A DNA stretch of 64,000 nt from Thermodesulfovibrio sp. 3907-1M (GCF_040450955.1 NZ_CP144373.1:1406486-1470485), one strand, 5' to 3'. Shown: positions 8,119 to 17,558, counted from the first letter of the stretch. Numbers and translations are program-made. The notes: generated by a model not told the origin, from the letters alone.

Positions 8119-9882
8119 ATGATTGATTTAACCACTGTGCCTTCTTTACCAGGAGTTTATCTATTTAAAGATGCGTCGGGAAAGGTTCTTTATGTTGGAA
8201 AGGCGAAAAATCTTAAAAATAGGCTCAAGAGTTATTTTCAAAGCAGTGAGCTTGATGAAAGAAAGAAAAAAATGGTTCAGCTTGTAAAAAACTTCTCCTA
8301 CATCGTTACATCAAATGAGTATGAAGCCCTTGTTCTTGAAGCAAATCTTATAAAGGAGTATAAGCCACCTTATAATGTTTTATTAAGAGATGATAAAAAC
8401 TATCCATACCTGAGAATAACAATTGCTGAAGAGTGGCCCAGAATAGATGTTGTTCGGAAGCCAAAGAGAGATGGTAATTTATATTTTGGTCCCTATGTTC
8501 CTGCTCAGTCAATGTGGGAAGCTTTATCTTTTATCAGGAGAAACTTTCCAATAAGAACCTGTAAACACAGTTTAAACAAACCAGTGCGTCCATGTGTTCA
8601 GTATCAGATGAAAAGATGTCCTGCTCCCTGTGCTGGATTGATAAAAAAAGAAGACTACATGAAAGGAGTTGATGAGGTTATCTTATTTTTAAATGGGAGG
8701 AAAACTAAGTTGCTTGATAGATTACATGAAAAGATGAGAAAACTCTCTCAAGAACTTAAATTTGAAGAAGCTGCTGTTGTTAGAGATCAGATTAGAAGAC
8801 TTGAAAGAATATTTTCTCAGCAGAGGGTGGTCTCTCAATCTGTTGAAGATATGGATGTTATAGGAATTTATACGGAAAATTCAAAAATATCCGTCAATGT
8901 TTTATTTGTAAGGAATGGCTTGCTTATTGGTTCAAAGGACTGGATAGTTAAAAAGGCTTTTTATGAAAATGAGAGAGAACTCATCACTTCAGTAGTTGAG
9001 GCTCTCTATTCAAAGGAAATGCTTATTCCTTCAACCATTATGATGAAAAACTTACCAGAAAGTTTGGATGAAATAAAGGAATGGTTAAAAGCTAAAAGAG
9101 GTGCTCCAGTTGAGCTCAAAACCCCTTATTCCGAAGAAGAAAGAGCACTTCTTGATATGGCATTAAATAATGCAAAGATTCATATAGAATCAAAGCTTTC
9201 GCCGGTAGAGACCACACTTGAAGAGCTCAAACAGAGACTTAATCTTATAGAAACTCCTTCCAAAATTGGCGCCTTTGATGTATCAACTCTTTTTGGAGCT
9301 CATTCTGTAGGAAGCTTCATTTACTGGGAAGACGGAAACTTTAACAAAAATTTTTACAGACATTTAAAAATAAAGGAAACTCAAGGAATTGATGATTATT
9401 CAGCCATGAAGGAGATTGTTTTAAGAGTTGTAAGAAAGTTTGATACAGATGAGGGAGTTCCAAAACCAGATTTAGTTCTTATTGATGGTGGTTTGGGACA
9501 CTTAAATACTGCATTGAAAGTCATAAATGATTTAAAAGAGGAACTACCATGTTTTGCAATTGCTAAGGAACCTGACAGGCTTGTTTTTCCAGATGGAAGG
9601 GAGATGCTTCTTGAAGATAAAAAATCCTCTTCCCTTCTATTAAAAAAAATAAGAAATGAGGCTCACAGATTTGCCATATCCTATCATAAAAAGCTCAGAA
9701 AGAAAGCCACTTTTCAGTCAGTTCTTGAAAAAATTCCTGGAGTTGGCAAAAAAAGAAGGCTTACGCTGCTCAGACATTTTGGTAGCATTGAAAAAATAAA
9801 GTCTGCATCCTTAGAGGAAATAGCATCTTTGCCTGGATTTAACCTGAAAGTTGCTCAAAAAGTTATTGAAGCACTTAATTAA
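8119..9882 (+). CDS. uvrC: UvrABC excinuclease subunit C
   Basis: The start at 8119 gives MIDLTTVPSLPGVYLF, the usual UvrC N terminus; longer in-frame starts lie inside the cyclase gene. The 587-residue protein has a GIY-YIG nuclease domain (GVYLF, VLYVGKAKNLKNRL), a four-Cys cluster (RTCKH, RPCVQ, RCPAPC) that in E. coli UvrC binds an iron-sulfur cluster, a UVR motif near 205-240, an RNase H-like second nuclease domain (GAFDVSTL, LVLIDGG) and a C-terminal helix-hairpin-helix pair (IPGVGKKRR, LPGFNLKVA). It makes the two incisions in nucleotide-excision repair. Placement behind a sensor operon is probably incidental. Confidence 0.95.
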   Translation: MIDLTTVPSLPGVYLFKDASGKVLYVGKAKNLKNRLKSYFQSSELDERKKKMVQLVKNFSYIVTSNEYEALVLEANLIKEYKPPYNVLLRDDKNYPYLRITIAEEWPRIDVVRKPKRDGNLYFGPYVPAQSMWEALSFIRRNFPIRTCKHSLNKPVRPCVQYQMKRCPAPCAGLIKKEDYMKGVDEVILFLNGRKTKLLDRLHEKMRKLSQELKFEEAAVVRDQIRRLERIFSQQRVVSQSVEDMDVIGIYTENSKISVNVLFVRNGLLIGSKDWIVKKAFYENERELITSVVEALYSKEMLIPSTIMMKNLPESLDEIKEWLKAKRGAPVELKTPYSEEERALLDMALNNAKIHIESKLSPVETTLEELKQRLNLIETPSKIGAFDVSTLFGAHSVGSFIYWEDGNFNKNFYRHLKIKETQGIDDYSAMKEIVLRVVRKFDTDEGVPKPDLVLIDGGLGHLNTALKVINDLKEELPCFAIAKEPDRLVFPDGREMLLEDKKSSSLLLKKIRNEAHRFAISYHKKLRKKATFQSVLEKIPGVGKKRRLTLLRHFGSIEKIKSASLEEIASLPGFNLKVAQKVIEALN

Positions 9883-9883
9883 G

Positions 9884-10654
9884 CTATTTATCTTTTTCTT
9901 TCTGAAGGATTTCTTCTGCAAGTTCCCTGTAAGCAATAGTTCCCTGAGCCTCTGGAGCATAAAAAATAGCAGGCAATCCATTCATGGATGCCTCAGCAAG
10001 GGCAATGTTTCTTGGGATGCAGGTTTCAAAGGTTTTTGAACGAAAAACTTTTTTTATATCCTCTGCAATGGTTCTGCTTAAAGTAAGATGTTTGCTGAAC
10101 ATGGTAAGAAGAATTCCTTCAAGTTCAAGAGCTTCGTTGAAATTTCCTTTAATTCTCCAAAGCAGCTTTATAAATACTCTCAAAGCTTCAAGAGCAAACT
10201 GCTCACACTGAACAGGAATTATTACAGAGTCTGAGGCAACAAGGGCACAGAGAGCAAGAAAAGAAAAAGATGGAGGACAATCAATGAAAATATAATCAAA
10301 TTCGTCTTTACAGGGCTCAAGTAAACACTTCAGCCTTTTGTCTCTCTCTTCAGTTTCAAATATCTCAAGTTCTGCCATGAATAGATCAATTCTCGAAGGA
10401 ATTACATAAAGGTTTTCAAATGGCTGGATTAAAACTTCTTTGAGTGTTGCTTTGTCTGCGTAAAGTTCGTATAGTCCTTTAATTTTTTCTCCATTTTTTC
10501 TCATCCCCAATCCAAAGGTAAGACTTGCCTGAGGATCTGAATCTATTACGAGAACTTTTTTACCTTTTACTGCCAGAGAAGCTGAAAGATTAATAGCTGT
10601 TGTTGTTTTGCCAACACCACCCTTCTGACTGGCTATTGCTATAACCTTCCCCAT
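9884..10654 (-). CDS. ParA/Soj-family P-loop ATPase (orphan, no ParB alongside)
   Basis: The 256-residue protein starts with the deviant Walker [12 protein letters not shown] and has IDSDPQASL and FIDCPPSF, as in chromosome-partitioning ParA/Soj proteins. ParA ATPases form ATP-dependent dimers on DNA and position cargo such as parS-ParB complexes or other protein clusters. No ParB-like gene is next to it; it is the last gene of the infB-rbfA-nrnA run. So it may be a general ParA-like positioning protein and not the chromosomal ParA. Its 3' end meets uvrC with one base between. Confidence 0.85.
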   Translation of the reverse strand: MGKVIAIASQKGGVGKTTTAINLSASLAVKGKKVLVIDSDPQASLTFGLGMRKNGEKIKGLYELYADKATLKEVLIQPFENLYVIPSRIDLFMAELEIFETEERDKRLKCLLEPCKDEFDYIFIDCPPSFSFLALCALVASDSVIIPVQCEQFALEALRVFIKLLWRIKGNFNEALELEGILLTMFSKHLTLSRTIAEDIKKVFRSKTFETCIPRNIALAEASMNGLPAIFYAPEAQGTIAYRELAEEILQKEKDK

Positions 10655-10671
10655 TTATCTCAATTTGAATT

Positions 10672-11682
10672 TTAAACTTTGAAATCTAAATCGCCACTCA
10701 GAACATTATAAATCTTCAGTTTCTCTATAAGTTGCCTCCGTGCTTCTTCAAAGGATGTTTTGATTCTAAATCCGGCTGCATTTTTGTGACCTCCACCACC
10801 AAACTCTATTGCAATCCTACTAACATCCACATCACCCTTTGAACGAAGGCTTACTTTAATGAAGTTTTTTTCCATCTCTCTAAAAAGCACTGCAGCTTTG
10901 ACATCTTTCAAAATTCTCAAAAACTCCACAAATCTCTCAGTATCTGGCTCAGAAGTTTCAGTCTCTTCAAAATCCTCTTTACTTATAAAAGCTATTGCAA
11001 CAGGAGGTATTAATTCCACTCTGTTCAGCATTTTTATAAAAAGTTTAAATCTATTTTCACTCCACGATTCAAAACTATTTTGATAAATATATGAAGGTTT
11101 AGCTCCACATATTACCAGCTCTGATGCTATCTGAAAAACCTCTTCATTAGTGTTGTCAAACTGGAAATTACCGGTATCCACAATTATTGCTGTATAAAGA
11201 TTTGTGGCAATTTGAGGAGTTATTTTACCGTTGAGGCTTTTTATAAGATAATAAATCATTATGCCTGTAGCTGCAGCCTCTGGTTCAATCCACTTTATAC
11301 TCGATGCATCAACTGTTTTGTTAGTTTCAATGTGATGGTCAATAATTAATTTAGTGCTAAAAGTTGAGGCATTAATAGTTTCAATAATTTCTTTTTTATA
11401 GCTGATTCTGGCAACAGTATTGCAATCAACAAGAATCAAAACAGGCTTAAGGATTGAGGATTGAAGGTTTTCAATGTTTTTAATTAATCCAATTCCTGGA
11501 AGAAACTGATACTGCTGAGGGGCTGGTTCTGCATAAATTTCTGCTTTTTTGCCAAGCTGTTCAAGCAAAAATTTTAAAGCAATTGCTGAACCAAAGGCGT
11601 CTCCATCAGGCGTTGTATGGGTAAGTATCAAAAAAGAGTTATTCTTCTGGATTGCGTCAATTAAATCTTTCGGTGGTTTCAA
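10672..11682 (-). CDS. nrnA: DHH/DHHA1 phosphoesterase, NrnA-like nanoRNase/pAp phosphatase
   Basis: The 336-residue protein has THTTPDGDAFGSA near the start, LVDCN, the eponymous DHH in IIDHHIETN (about 115-120) and a C-terminal DHHA1 domain with GGGGHKNAAGF. This is the layout of NrnA, which degrades 2-5-nt RNAs and can dephosphorylate pAp. The gene overlaps rbfA by 4 bases, and infB-rbfA-nrnA linkage is common in bacteria. Confidence 0.9.
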   Translation of the reverse strand: MKPPKDLIDAIQKNNSFLILTHTTPDGDAFGSAIALKFLLEQLGKKAEIYAEPAPQQYQFLPGIGLIKNIENLQSSILKPVLILVDCNTVARISYKKEIIETINASTFSTKLIIDHHIETNKTVDASSIKWIEPEAAATGIMIYYLIKSLNGKITPQIATNLYTAIIVDTGNFQFDNTNEEVFQIASELVICGAKPSYIYQNSFESWSENRFKLFIKMLNRVELIPPVAIAFISKEDFEETETSEPDTERFVEFLRILKDVKAAVLFREMEKNFIKVSLRSKGDVDVSRIAIEFGGGGHKNAAGFRIKTSFEEARRQLIEKLKIYNVLSGDLDFKV

Positions 11683-12035
11683 ACCTCCTCCGGAGCCTTT
11701 TTAATTTCTTTTAAAAGCTGATCAATTCTAAATCCTCGCTCTATGGATTCATCAAAAACAAATTCAAAAGTAGGTATTATCTTTATTCTGAGTCTTTTGG
11801 CTATCTCACTTCTTATAAATCCCTTTGCTTCATTTAAAATCTGAATTGAAAGCTCTCTTTCTTCTGCCTTAAGCACAGAGATAAAAACTCGTGCCTGTCT
11901 TAGGTCATCTGAAAGTTTCACATCAGTTACTGTAACAAAACCGAGTCTGGGGTCTTTTATTTTATGTAAAATTATCTGGGCAACCTCTTCTTTTAAGAGA
12001 ACTCCAAGTCTCTCAGACCTTTTATATGGATGCAT
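11679..12035 (-). CDS. rbfA: Ribosome-binding factor A
   Basis: The 118-residue protein has the KH-like fold sequence of RbfA: N-terminal RSERLGVLLKEEVAQII, then DPRLGFVTVTDVKLSDDLRQARVFISV. RbfA helps mature the 30S subunit by acting near the 16S 5' end. It lies one base after infB and overlaps nrnA. Confidence 0.95.
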   Translation of the reverse strand: MHPYKRSERLGVLLKEEVAQIILHKIKDPRLGFVTVTDVKLSDDLRQARVFISVLKAEERELSIQILNEAKGFIRSEIAKRLRIKIIPTFEFVFDESIERGFRIDQLLKEIKKAPEEV

Positions 12036-12036
12036 T

Positions 12037-14289
12037 TTAAATTCCTTTTACGGGAATTTTTTCAAGAACATAATTTTCAAGAATATCGCCTTCTTTAATG
12101 TCATTAAAGTTTTCTATTGTTAAACCGCATTCATAACCAGCCTGAACTTCTCTTACATCTTCTTTAAATCTTTTTAAAGAACTGATTCTGCCTTCATAGA
12201 TCACGACGTTGTCTCTTATTACTCTTATGCCGTCACTTGCTCTTGATATTACACCATTTAAAACATAGCATCCTGCCACAGTTCCAACTTTTGAAATCTT
12301 AAATACTGCTCTTACCTCTGCTCTACCTATAACTCTTTCTTTAATTTCTGGTTCAAGCATTCCCTGCAGAGCTTTCTTTACATCATCAATTACTTCATAA
12401 ATAATACTATAAAGCTTTATGTCAACACCAAGCTGGTCAGCCAGTTCCTGAGCTTTTGTTTCTGGACGAACATTAAATCCTATTATTATTGCATTGGCAG
12501 TGGCTGCAAGATTAACATCACTCTCTGTTATACCTCCAACAGCTGTATGTATAACCCTGACTTTAATATCAGGATGAGTTATCTCCTCCACTGCTTTTTT
12601 CAATGCTTCCACTGAACCCTGAACATCACCTTTTATGATTAAATTAAGCTCCTTAACTTCTCCTTCTTTAATTTTCTCATACAAATCCTGCAGCGTCAGT
12701 TTCTGGGCTTTTTGCATCTCGGCAAGTCTTTTCTTCTGTGCTCTTGCATTAGCTATTTGACGGGCAATCTTTTCATCTTCCACAACTGTGAAACTGTCTC
12801 CTGCTTGAGGCACTTCTTCAAACCCTACTACTTCAACAGGAGTTGATGGTGGAGCTTCATTAACTCTTTTACCTGTATCATCAATTAATGCTCTTACTTT
12901 TCCATAAGTTGTTCCTGCAACAAAAGCATCTCCAACCCTTAAAGTCCCGTTTTGAACAATCACTGTTGCCACAGGACCACGACCTTTGTCAAGTCTGGAT
13001 TCAATTATTGTTCCCCTTGCAGGCTTATTTGGATTTGCTTTGAGTTCCATTATTTCTGCCTGAAGGAGTATCATTTCCAGTAAATTTTCTATACCTATTC
13101 TCTTTTTTGCTGAAATATCAACGAATATATTCTGACCACCCCATTCTTCAGGAATAACTCCATGTTCACTGAGCTGGGTTCTCACTCTCTGGGGATTTGC
13201 CTCTGGTTTGTCTATTTTGTTTACAGCAACCACTATAGGAACACCTGCTGCCCGAGCATGATTTATTGCTTCAATTGTCTGTGGCATTACTCCATCATCA
13301 GCAGCAACAACAAGAACAACAATATCAGTAACCTTTGCTCCTCTTGCTCTAAGAGCTGTAAATGCTTCATGCCCTGGTGTGTCAAGAAATGTAATATCTT
13401 TACCTGCAAGACTAACCTTATAGGCACCTATGTGCTGCGTGATTCCTCCTGCTTCCTGTTCTGTAACTTTTGTTTTTCTTATTGCATCAAGCAGTGAAGT
13501 TTTACCATGGTCAACATGACCCATAACAGTTACAATAGGAGGTCTCGGTTGAAGAAGCTCTGGAGTATCTTCTGGCTCTTCTATTACATCAATTTCCTCA
13601 GCCTGAGAGAGCTCTACTTTCACTCCAAAGCTTTCTGCTACAAGCTGGGCTGCATCCAAGTCAACAGGCTGATTAATTGTTGGCATGTAACCGAGTTCCA
13701 TGAATTTTTTTATAACATCAGAGACTTTCTGACCTATGAGTTCTGCAAACTCTTTAACTGTTGTGCCTTCTTCTATCTTGATAGACTTTTTTCTCGGAGC
13801 AGTTGATGGTACCTGAACAGGCTCTTCTTTTTTTAGTTTGTTTTTAACTTTTTTTTGCTCCTTTATATCAAGCCACTTCTTTGGTTCTGATTTTTTGGGA
13901 GGTATTCTGTTTATCACGGGTTTTGGCTTTATTTTTTCAATTTTTTCAAAAGTTATTTCTCTTCTAAATCTACCGGGCAGATGTATCTCTTCTTCATCTT
14001 TTATTTCTTCTTCAATAATTTTAGGCGCTTCTTCTTTTTTCTCTATCTCTTTTGTCTCTTCAATCTTTTTTACTTCAACTGTTTCTATTTTTTCGTCCAT
14101 TTTTTCTGGTTGTTTTTCTTTTTTAAAATGCTGTTTTATTAAGTCAACTTCCTCTGGTTCTATGTTGATGTTTGTAGTTCTTTTTTTGAACTGGACATTT
14201 CTAATTTTTTCAACGAATTTTACAATTTCTGAAGGTTTTACGCCAAGCTGTTTGGCTAATTCTATGCTTCTAACTGCTTTATCAGACAT
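12037..14289 (-). CDS. infB: Translation initiation factor IF-2
   Basis: The 750-residue GTPase has an IF2_N domain at the start ([18 protein letters not shown]), a long charged Lys/Glu linker (about 65-170), a second IF2_N domain, the G domain ([28 protein letters not shown]), domain II, and C-terminal domains ending near [10 protein letters not shown]. It delivers initiator tRNA and joins the ribosomal subunits. infB is usually preceded by rimP-nusA; here the upstream neighbour is the divergent rpmB, so infB heads its own transcript. Confidence 0.97.
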   Translation of the reverse strand: MSDKAVRSIELAKQLGVKPSEIVKFVEKIRNVQFKKRTTNINIEPEEVDLIKQHFKKEKQPEKMDEKIETVEVKKIEETKEIEKKEEAPKIIEEEIKDEEEIHLPGRFRREITFEKIEKIKPKPVINRIPPKKSEPKKWLDIKEQKKVKNKLKKEEPVQVPSTAPRKKSIKIEEGTTVKEFAELIGQKVSDVIKKFMELGYMPTINQPVDLDAAQLVAESFGVKVELSQAEEIDVIEEPEDTPELLQPRPPIVTVMGHVDHGKTSLLDAIRKTKVTEQEAGGITQHIGAYKVSLAGKDITFLDTPGHEAFTALRARGAKVTDIVVLVVAADDGVMPQTIEAINHARAAGVPIVVAVNKIDKPEANPQRVRTQLSEHGVIPEEWGGQNIFVDISAKKRIGIENLLEMILLQAEIMELKANPNKPARGTIIESRLDKGRGPVATVIVQNGTLRVGDAFVAGTTYGKVRALIDDTGKRVNEAPPSTPVEVVGFEEVPQAGDSFTVVEDEKIARQIANARAQKKRLAEMQKAQKLTLQDLYEKIKEGEVKELNLIIKGDVQGSVEALKKAVEEITHPDIKVRVIHTAVGGITESDVNLAATANAIIIGFNVRPETKAQELADQLGVDIKLYSIIYEVIDDVKKALQGMLEPEIKERVIGRAEVRAVFKISKVGTVAGCYVLNGVISRASDGIRVIRDNVVIYEGRISSLKRFKEDVREVQAGYECGLTIENFNDIKEGDILENYVLEKIPVKGI

Positions 14290-14307
14290 AATTTAATTCT
14301 TCCCTCC

Positions 14308-14336
14308 TTGTCTCTAAATCAATAAAATGTTATCAT
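14308..14336 (+). promoter_or_regulatory. Promoter for rpmB and downstream genes
   Basis: TTGTCT at 14308-14313 and TATCAT at 14331-14336 (5/6 match) are separated by 17 bases. Transcription would start about 30 bases before the rpmB ATG, leaving room for the strong AAGGAGG at 14360-14366. Confidence 0.6.
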
Positions 14337-14373
14337 AAATAATTAAGTATATGCAAATTAAGGAGGAGGGAAA

Positions 14374-14562
14374 ATGGCAAGCTGCTATGTATGTGGCAAG
14401 AAAAAAGTGGTGGGACACAATGTAAGTCACGCAAACAACAAAACAAAAAGATACTTCTTTCCAAATCTTCAGAGAATGAAAATTATTACTGAAAAAGGTC
14501 CAAGAAGAGTGCATGTATGCACAAGATGTCTTCGTTCAGGTCTTATCAAAAAAGCGATTTAG
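14374..14562 (+). CDS. rpmB: 50S ribosomal protein L28, zinc-ribbon type
   Basis: The 62-residue protein has [10 protein letters not shown] at the N terminus and [10 protein letters not shown] near the C terminus, the two Cys pairs of zinc-binding (C+) L28, with [10 protein letters not shown] between them. AAGGAGGAGGG lies upstream. It is the first gene of a plus-strand run ending at 16337. Confidence 0.97.
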   Translation: MASCYVCGKKKVVGHNVSHANNKTKRYFFPNLQRMKIITEKGPRRVHVCTRCLRSGLIKKAI

Positions 14563-14564
14563 AC

Positions 14565-15023
14565 ATGGAGAGAATAGGACAAGTTTTACCTACTTTATTC
14601 AATAATTTTGGTATAGAAGAAGCAGTATCACTAAAATTTTTAAGAAAACGATGGAATGATCTATTCGGTTGTCCTGTTAAAGATCATACTTTTCCAAAGG
14701 ATTTAAAAAATGGCGTTCTTTATGTGGTAGTTAACTCCCATGCATGGCTTTCTCAGCTAATTCTGTTAAAAGATGAATTTATTAAAAAACTTCATGTATA
14801 TGGAATCAAGGATGTGGAATTCTGTTTTGGAAGAATTTACAGGAATCAGAAAGAAAAAGAAGAGGAGAGAGAAATCACCGGTTTATCTGCACAACAGCGA
14901 GAATGGATGGAAGATATTACGAAAAATATAAGAGATGAGGAGATAAGAACAACTGCTGAAGAACTCTTAAAAAAATATCTTCTTTTTATAAATCAAATTA
15001 AATCTGGGCAAAATAAAAATTAA
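14565..15023 (+). CDS. DUF721 / DciA-like protein
   Basis: The ATG at 14565, two bases after the rpmB stop, gives 152 residues; an in-frame start inside rpmB is unlikely. The N-terminal ~95 residues match the DUF721 pattern (a K-homology-like fold), with RKRWNDLFGCPVKDHTFP and LYVVVNSHAWLSQL. The family includes DciA, the ancestral loader of the DnaB helicase in bacteria lacking DnaC or DnaI. The remaining 55 residues are charged and helical. The family call is good, but replicative loading by this copy is inference. Confidence 0.75.
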   Translation: MERIGQVLPTLFNNFGIEEAVSLKFLRKRWNDLFGCPVKDHTFPKDLKNGVLYVVVNSHAWLSQLILLKDEFIKKLHVYGIKDVEFCFGRIYRNQKEKEEEREITGLSAQQREWMEDITKNIRDEEIRTTAEELLKKYLLFINQIKSGQNKN

Positions 15024-15034
15024 GGAGTTTAATA

Positions 15035-15382
15035 ATGACAGAGTTTAATTTCATCTTTAAGGATTACTCAGAGGAAGAAAGCAGAATTTATGAAGGAGCC
15101 ATGAAAGAAATAATGCAGAACATAAAGAACGGAATGTCCTTCAGAGACGCTGTTGACAGTGTCCAGGTGGATGATAATGAATTAAAAGCTTTGATAGAAG
15201 ATGATGCATTAAAGATACTTATTGCAGAGCTCTGTTATGTTTCAAAAATCCCCTTTGAAGAGTTGGCAAATATGTTAAAACTACCTCTTGAAACAATAAG
15301 AAAGGCAAACTTTGAGATGCTTGAAGATGTTCAATTAACCCTTGACAATACTTTTAATAAAAAGAGGAAAGGCAATGCATAA
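15035..15382 (+). CDS. Conserved-looking small protein of unknown function
   Basis: I do not recognise this 115-residue acidic protein. It is predicted mostly helical and lacks a signal peptide or Cys. The C-terminal half (FEELANMLKLPLETIRKAN) resembles a helix-turn-helix, and NGMSFRDAVDSVQVDDNEL before it could be a second. AAGGAG precedes the ATG, and its 3' end overlaps the glutaredoxin start by 8 bases. Position suggests co-expression with the thiol-redox pair. Confidence 0.7.
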   Translation: MTEFNFIFKDYSEEESRIYEGAMKEIMQNIKNGMSFRDAVDSVQVDDNELKALIEDDALKILIAELCYVSKIPFEELANMLKLPLETIRKANFEMLEDVQLTLDNTFNKKRKGNA

Positions 15383-15641
15383 AAGAGTTAGATTATATTC
15401 ATTGAGCACATGCCCTGTATGTAAAAAAGTAAAAGAATTTTTAAAGAATAACTCTGTAGAATATGATTTAATTGAAGTTGATACTCTTGACAGTGGTGAA
15501 CAATGGCTTGCAATGAAAGAACTGAAAAAAATCAATCATCTGGAAACCTTTCCAACAGTTGTTGTTGAGACAGCTGTAGTAGGCTTTGATGAGGAAAGCC
15601 TCAGAAAAATTCTGGAACTTAATACCTCATATGACACCTGA
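15375..15641 (+). CDS. Glutaredoxin-family protein with CPVC active site
   Basis: The start at 15375 (after AAGAGGAAAGGC) gives 88 residues beginning MHKRVRLYSLSTCPVCKKV. The CPVC pair and the cis-Pro segment ETFPTVVVE show a glutaredoxin/thioredoxin fold. The stop overlaps the start of the reductase catalytic subunit, so the two are probably a functional pair in which electrons pass from ferredoxin through the Fe-S reductase to this small redox protein. Confidence 0.85.
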   Translation: MHKRVRLYSLSTCPVCKKVKEFLKNNSVEYDLIEVDTLDSGEQWLAMKELKKINHLETFPTVVVETAVVGFDEESLRKILELNTSYDT

Positions 15642-15948
15642 AAAACTCTATGAAATTTTAGAAAAATATGCCAGGTCAAGGGGCTGGCAGTTAAACAAGG
15701 ATAAAGACTTTGTATTTGAACTTTTGAAAGGGTTGATTAAAAATGAAGAACGTTATGGTTACAGATCGTGCCCTTGTAGACTGGCTTCAGGAGACAAAAA
15801 GACAGATGCTGATATAATCTGTCCCTGCCTCTACAGCGTAGAGGACATAAAAGAATATGGAAGATGCTATTGCGGTCTTTATGTAACAAAAGAGTATAAT
15901 GAAGGAAAGATAAAAAGTAATGTCGTCCCAGAAAGAAGAAAGAAATAG
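15631..15948 (+). CDS. Ferredoxin-thioredoxin reductase catalytic-subunit homologue
   Basis: The start at 15631 overlaps the glutaredoxin end by 11 bases and gives 105 residues. Three Cys clusters are visible: SCPCRL, ICPCLY and RCYCGLY, as in the catalytic beta subunit of ferredoxin-thioredoxin reductase, where they hold a 4Fe-4S cluster and the redox disulfide. No variable alpha subunit is nearby, as is usual in anaerobes. It probably reduces the adjacent glutaredoxin-like protein using ferredoxin. Confidence 0.85.
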   Translation: MTPEKLYEILEKYARSRGWQLNKDKDFVFELLKGLIKNEERYGYRSCPCRLASGDKKTDADIICPCLYSVEDIKEYGRCYCGLYVTKEYNEGKIKSNVVPERRKK

Positions 15949-15965
15949 AAGAGGGAGGTGATTTC

Positions 15966-16337
15966 ATGATTTTCAGTGAATTAATCACGCTTAAAGAACT
16001 AAAAGAGGATCCCTATTTTAGAGAAAATATGTTGTGGGATGTTGAGCCACAGGAAGTCATGTCTCCAAGATGTGTAAAAGAAGGAGATAAATTAGTTTAT
16101 AAAGGTCCTATTAAGGGTTATATCCCATACATTGACACTTCAGGTGCAAAGCCTGTTCTTTTTATAATGAGACATACCCAGATGGATTATGGAGAAACCA
16201 TAGCAAGAATAGATGAAATCCCTGAAGAAATGCTTATTGAAGCAGTTAATGAAAACAGGGATAAAATATGCTTCGGAATGTGTCCAATAAATGAAAAGAT
16301 AAAACAGTGGCTAAAAAGAGAACTTGGAGCTTTATAA
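15966..16337 (+). CDS. Unknown 123-residue protein
   Basis: I do not recognise this family. The ATG follows GAGGGAGG. There is no signal peptide and no membrane segment. Two Cys are close together near the C terminus (KICFGMCPINE), and a VLFIMRHTQMDYGE segment might form a strand and loop. It closes the run rpmB to here, next to the redox pair. Its 3' end overlaps the convergent HAD gene by 6 bases. Confidence 0.65.
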   Translation: MIFSELITLKELKEDPYFRENMLWDVEPQEVMSPRCVKEGDKLVYKGPIKGYIPYIDTSGAKPVLFIMRHTQMDYGETIARIDEIPEEMLIEAVNENRDKICFGMCPINEKIKQWLKRELGAL

Positions 16338-16985
16338 ATTAAAAATCTCCTCAAAGCTCATTATTGTTAAAAAATGCTTTGATTTCCGTGGAATAGAGCG
16401 GGCAGAGGAAACTGCTCTTAAAATAGGTAGTTTTACTCCTGCAAGTTTGGCTGTATGGAGAATTTCTTCTGTATCGTCAACAAAGATTGAATAGTCTGGT
16501 TCAAAAGAAACTCTTTCTTTAAGTCTTTTCCAGAATTCAATTTTCTCTTTGGGATAGCCAATATCAAAGGATGTAAACACGTCATGAAAATATTTATCAA
16601 AGCCTGTTTTCTTAAGTTTAAGCTCCATTACTTTGTTGTGAGCGTTTGTTACAAGATAAACTTTTTTACCATTGGAGTTTACAAATTTTAAAAATTCTTC
16701 AGCATCTGGATGAGGACAAATAAGATGATCCACTTCCTTTTTAAGCTGGAATATATCAAGACCTGTTTTACATGACCAGAAATCTACGTCTGTCCAATTA
16801 AGACTCCCTTCTTCTGTTTTGTACATTGAGAAAAGTATTCTTTGAGCTTCATCAAAGCTTATTCCTTCTTTTTCAGCATACTTTTGAGGTACATAAATCT
16901 CCCAGAAGTAATCGTCATAATACTTATCCAGTATTGTTCCGTCCATATCCAGAAGAATTGTTTTTATTTCATTAAAAAGTTTCAT
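16332..16985 (-). CDS. HAD-superfamily hydrolase (nucleotidase-like)
   Basis: The start at 16985 places MKLFNEIKTILLDMDGT at the N terminus; a longer frame would begin with unrelated sequence. The 217-residue protein has motif I (DMDGTILD), motif II (VTNAHN), the motif III Lys (PKEKIEFW) and motif IV (FVDDTEEI), with a helical cap between I and II. The pattern resembles GMP/IMP nucleotidase YrfG-type subfamily IA phosphatases. The substrate is not certain. The gene overlaps the upstream unknown gene by 14 bases. Confidence 0.85.
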   Translation of the reverse strand: MKLFNEIKTILLDMDGTILDKYYDDYFWEIYVPQKYAEKEGISFDEAQRILFSMYKTEEGSLNWTDVDFWSCKTGLDIFQLKKEVDHLICPHPDAEEFLKFVNSNGKKVYLVTNAHNKVMELKLKKTGFDKYFHDVFTSFDIGYPKEKIEFWKRLKERVSFEPDYSIFVDDTEEILHTAKLAGVKLPILRAVSSARSIPRKSKHFLTIMSFEEIFNL

Positions 16986-17541
16986 CTTCTGCTGAATACC
17001 AGGACATATCAATATAAAATCTTGTTCTCTCGTAAATGGTGCGTAAGATATTGCTTAATTCAAAAAATATCTCTTCATAAAACTGAAGATCCTTTAATTC
17101 TTCTTGAGAAGCAGGATAGGAATAAGCAATTTCATACTCTTCACCCTCCATCAAATCTTTTCCAATGAACTCTTTTTTTACTAAAACCATATCCAGCTCA
17201 GGATACTCATTAACTATCTCTTCAAAAAGTTCACTTATATGATTGTATCCTTCAATAAATGGAAGGTTTATGACAAATTCAATCTCTACCATGTTTTCAA
17301 ACTCATCAGAGTTCTGGTCCTCCTCATCATAAAGAAAAGAACTACTTGTCTGATGGGCATCATAAGAAAATGACACTGTAGCACTTATTGGATAGGGAGG
17401 CTTAATTTCTGGCAAGGTCATTAAAAGCTTGCTCTCTTTATTTAAGGAATACTGCTCAATGTATGTGGACATATCATACACATCAAGATAATTTTTTGCT
17501 GCATCCATTATTCTCATCTGTAATTCTTCAAATCTTATCAC
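16972..17541 (-). CDS. Unknown acidic 189-residue protein
   Basis: I recognise no family. The protein is rich in Glu, Asp and Tyr and has no signal peptide and no Cys. It looks like an alpha/beta domain with strands around ATVSFSYD and MVEIEFVINLPF and helices in both halves. An extended -10 promoter and AAGGAGG precede it. It is co-transcribed with the HAD phosphatase. Confidence 0.65.
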   Translation of the reverse strand: MIRFEELQMRIMDAAKNYLDVYDMSTYIEQYSLNKESKLLMTLPEIKPPYPISATVSFSYDAHQTSSSFLYDEEDQNSDEFENMVEIEFVINLPFIEGYNHISELFEEIVNEYPELDMVLVKKEFIGKDLMEGEEYEIAYSYPASQEELKDLQFYEEIFFELSNILRTIYERTRFYIDMSWYSAEDETF

Positions 17542-17558
17542 AGTTCCTCCTTATCGGG

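Noticed and set aside
13162-14296. Plus-strand frames opposite infB
   Set aside because: They are low-complexity Cys/Ser/Phe-rich shadows of a conserved gene.
14290-14373. infB promoter on the minus strand
   Set aside because: Only poor -35/-10 combinations are seen (for example TTGCAT with ATAACA), so none is listed.
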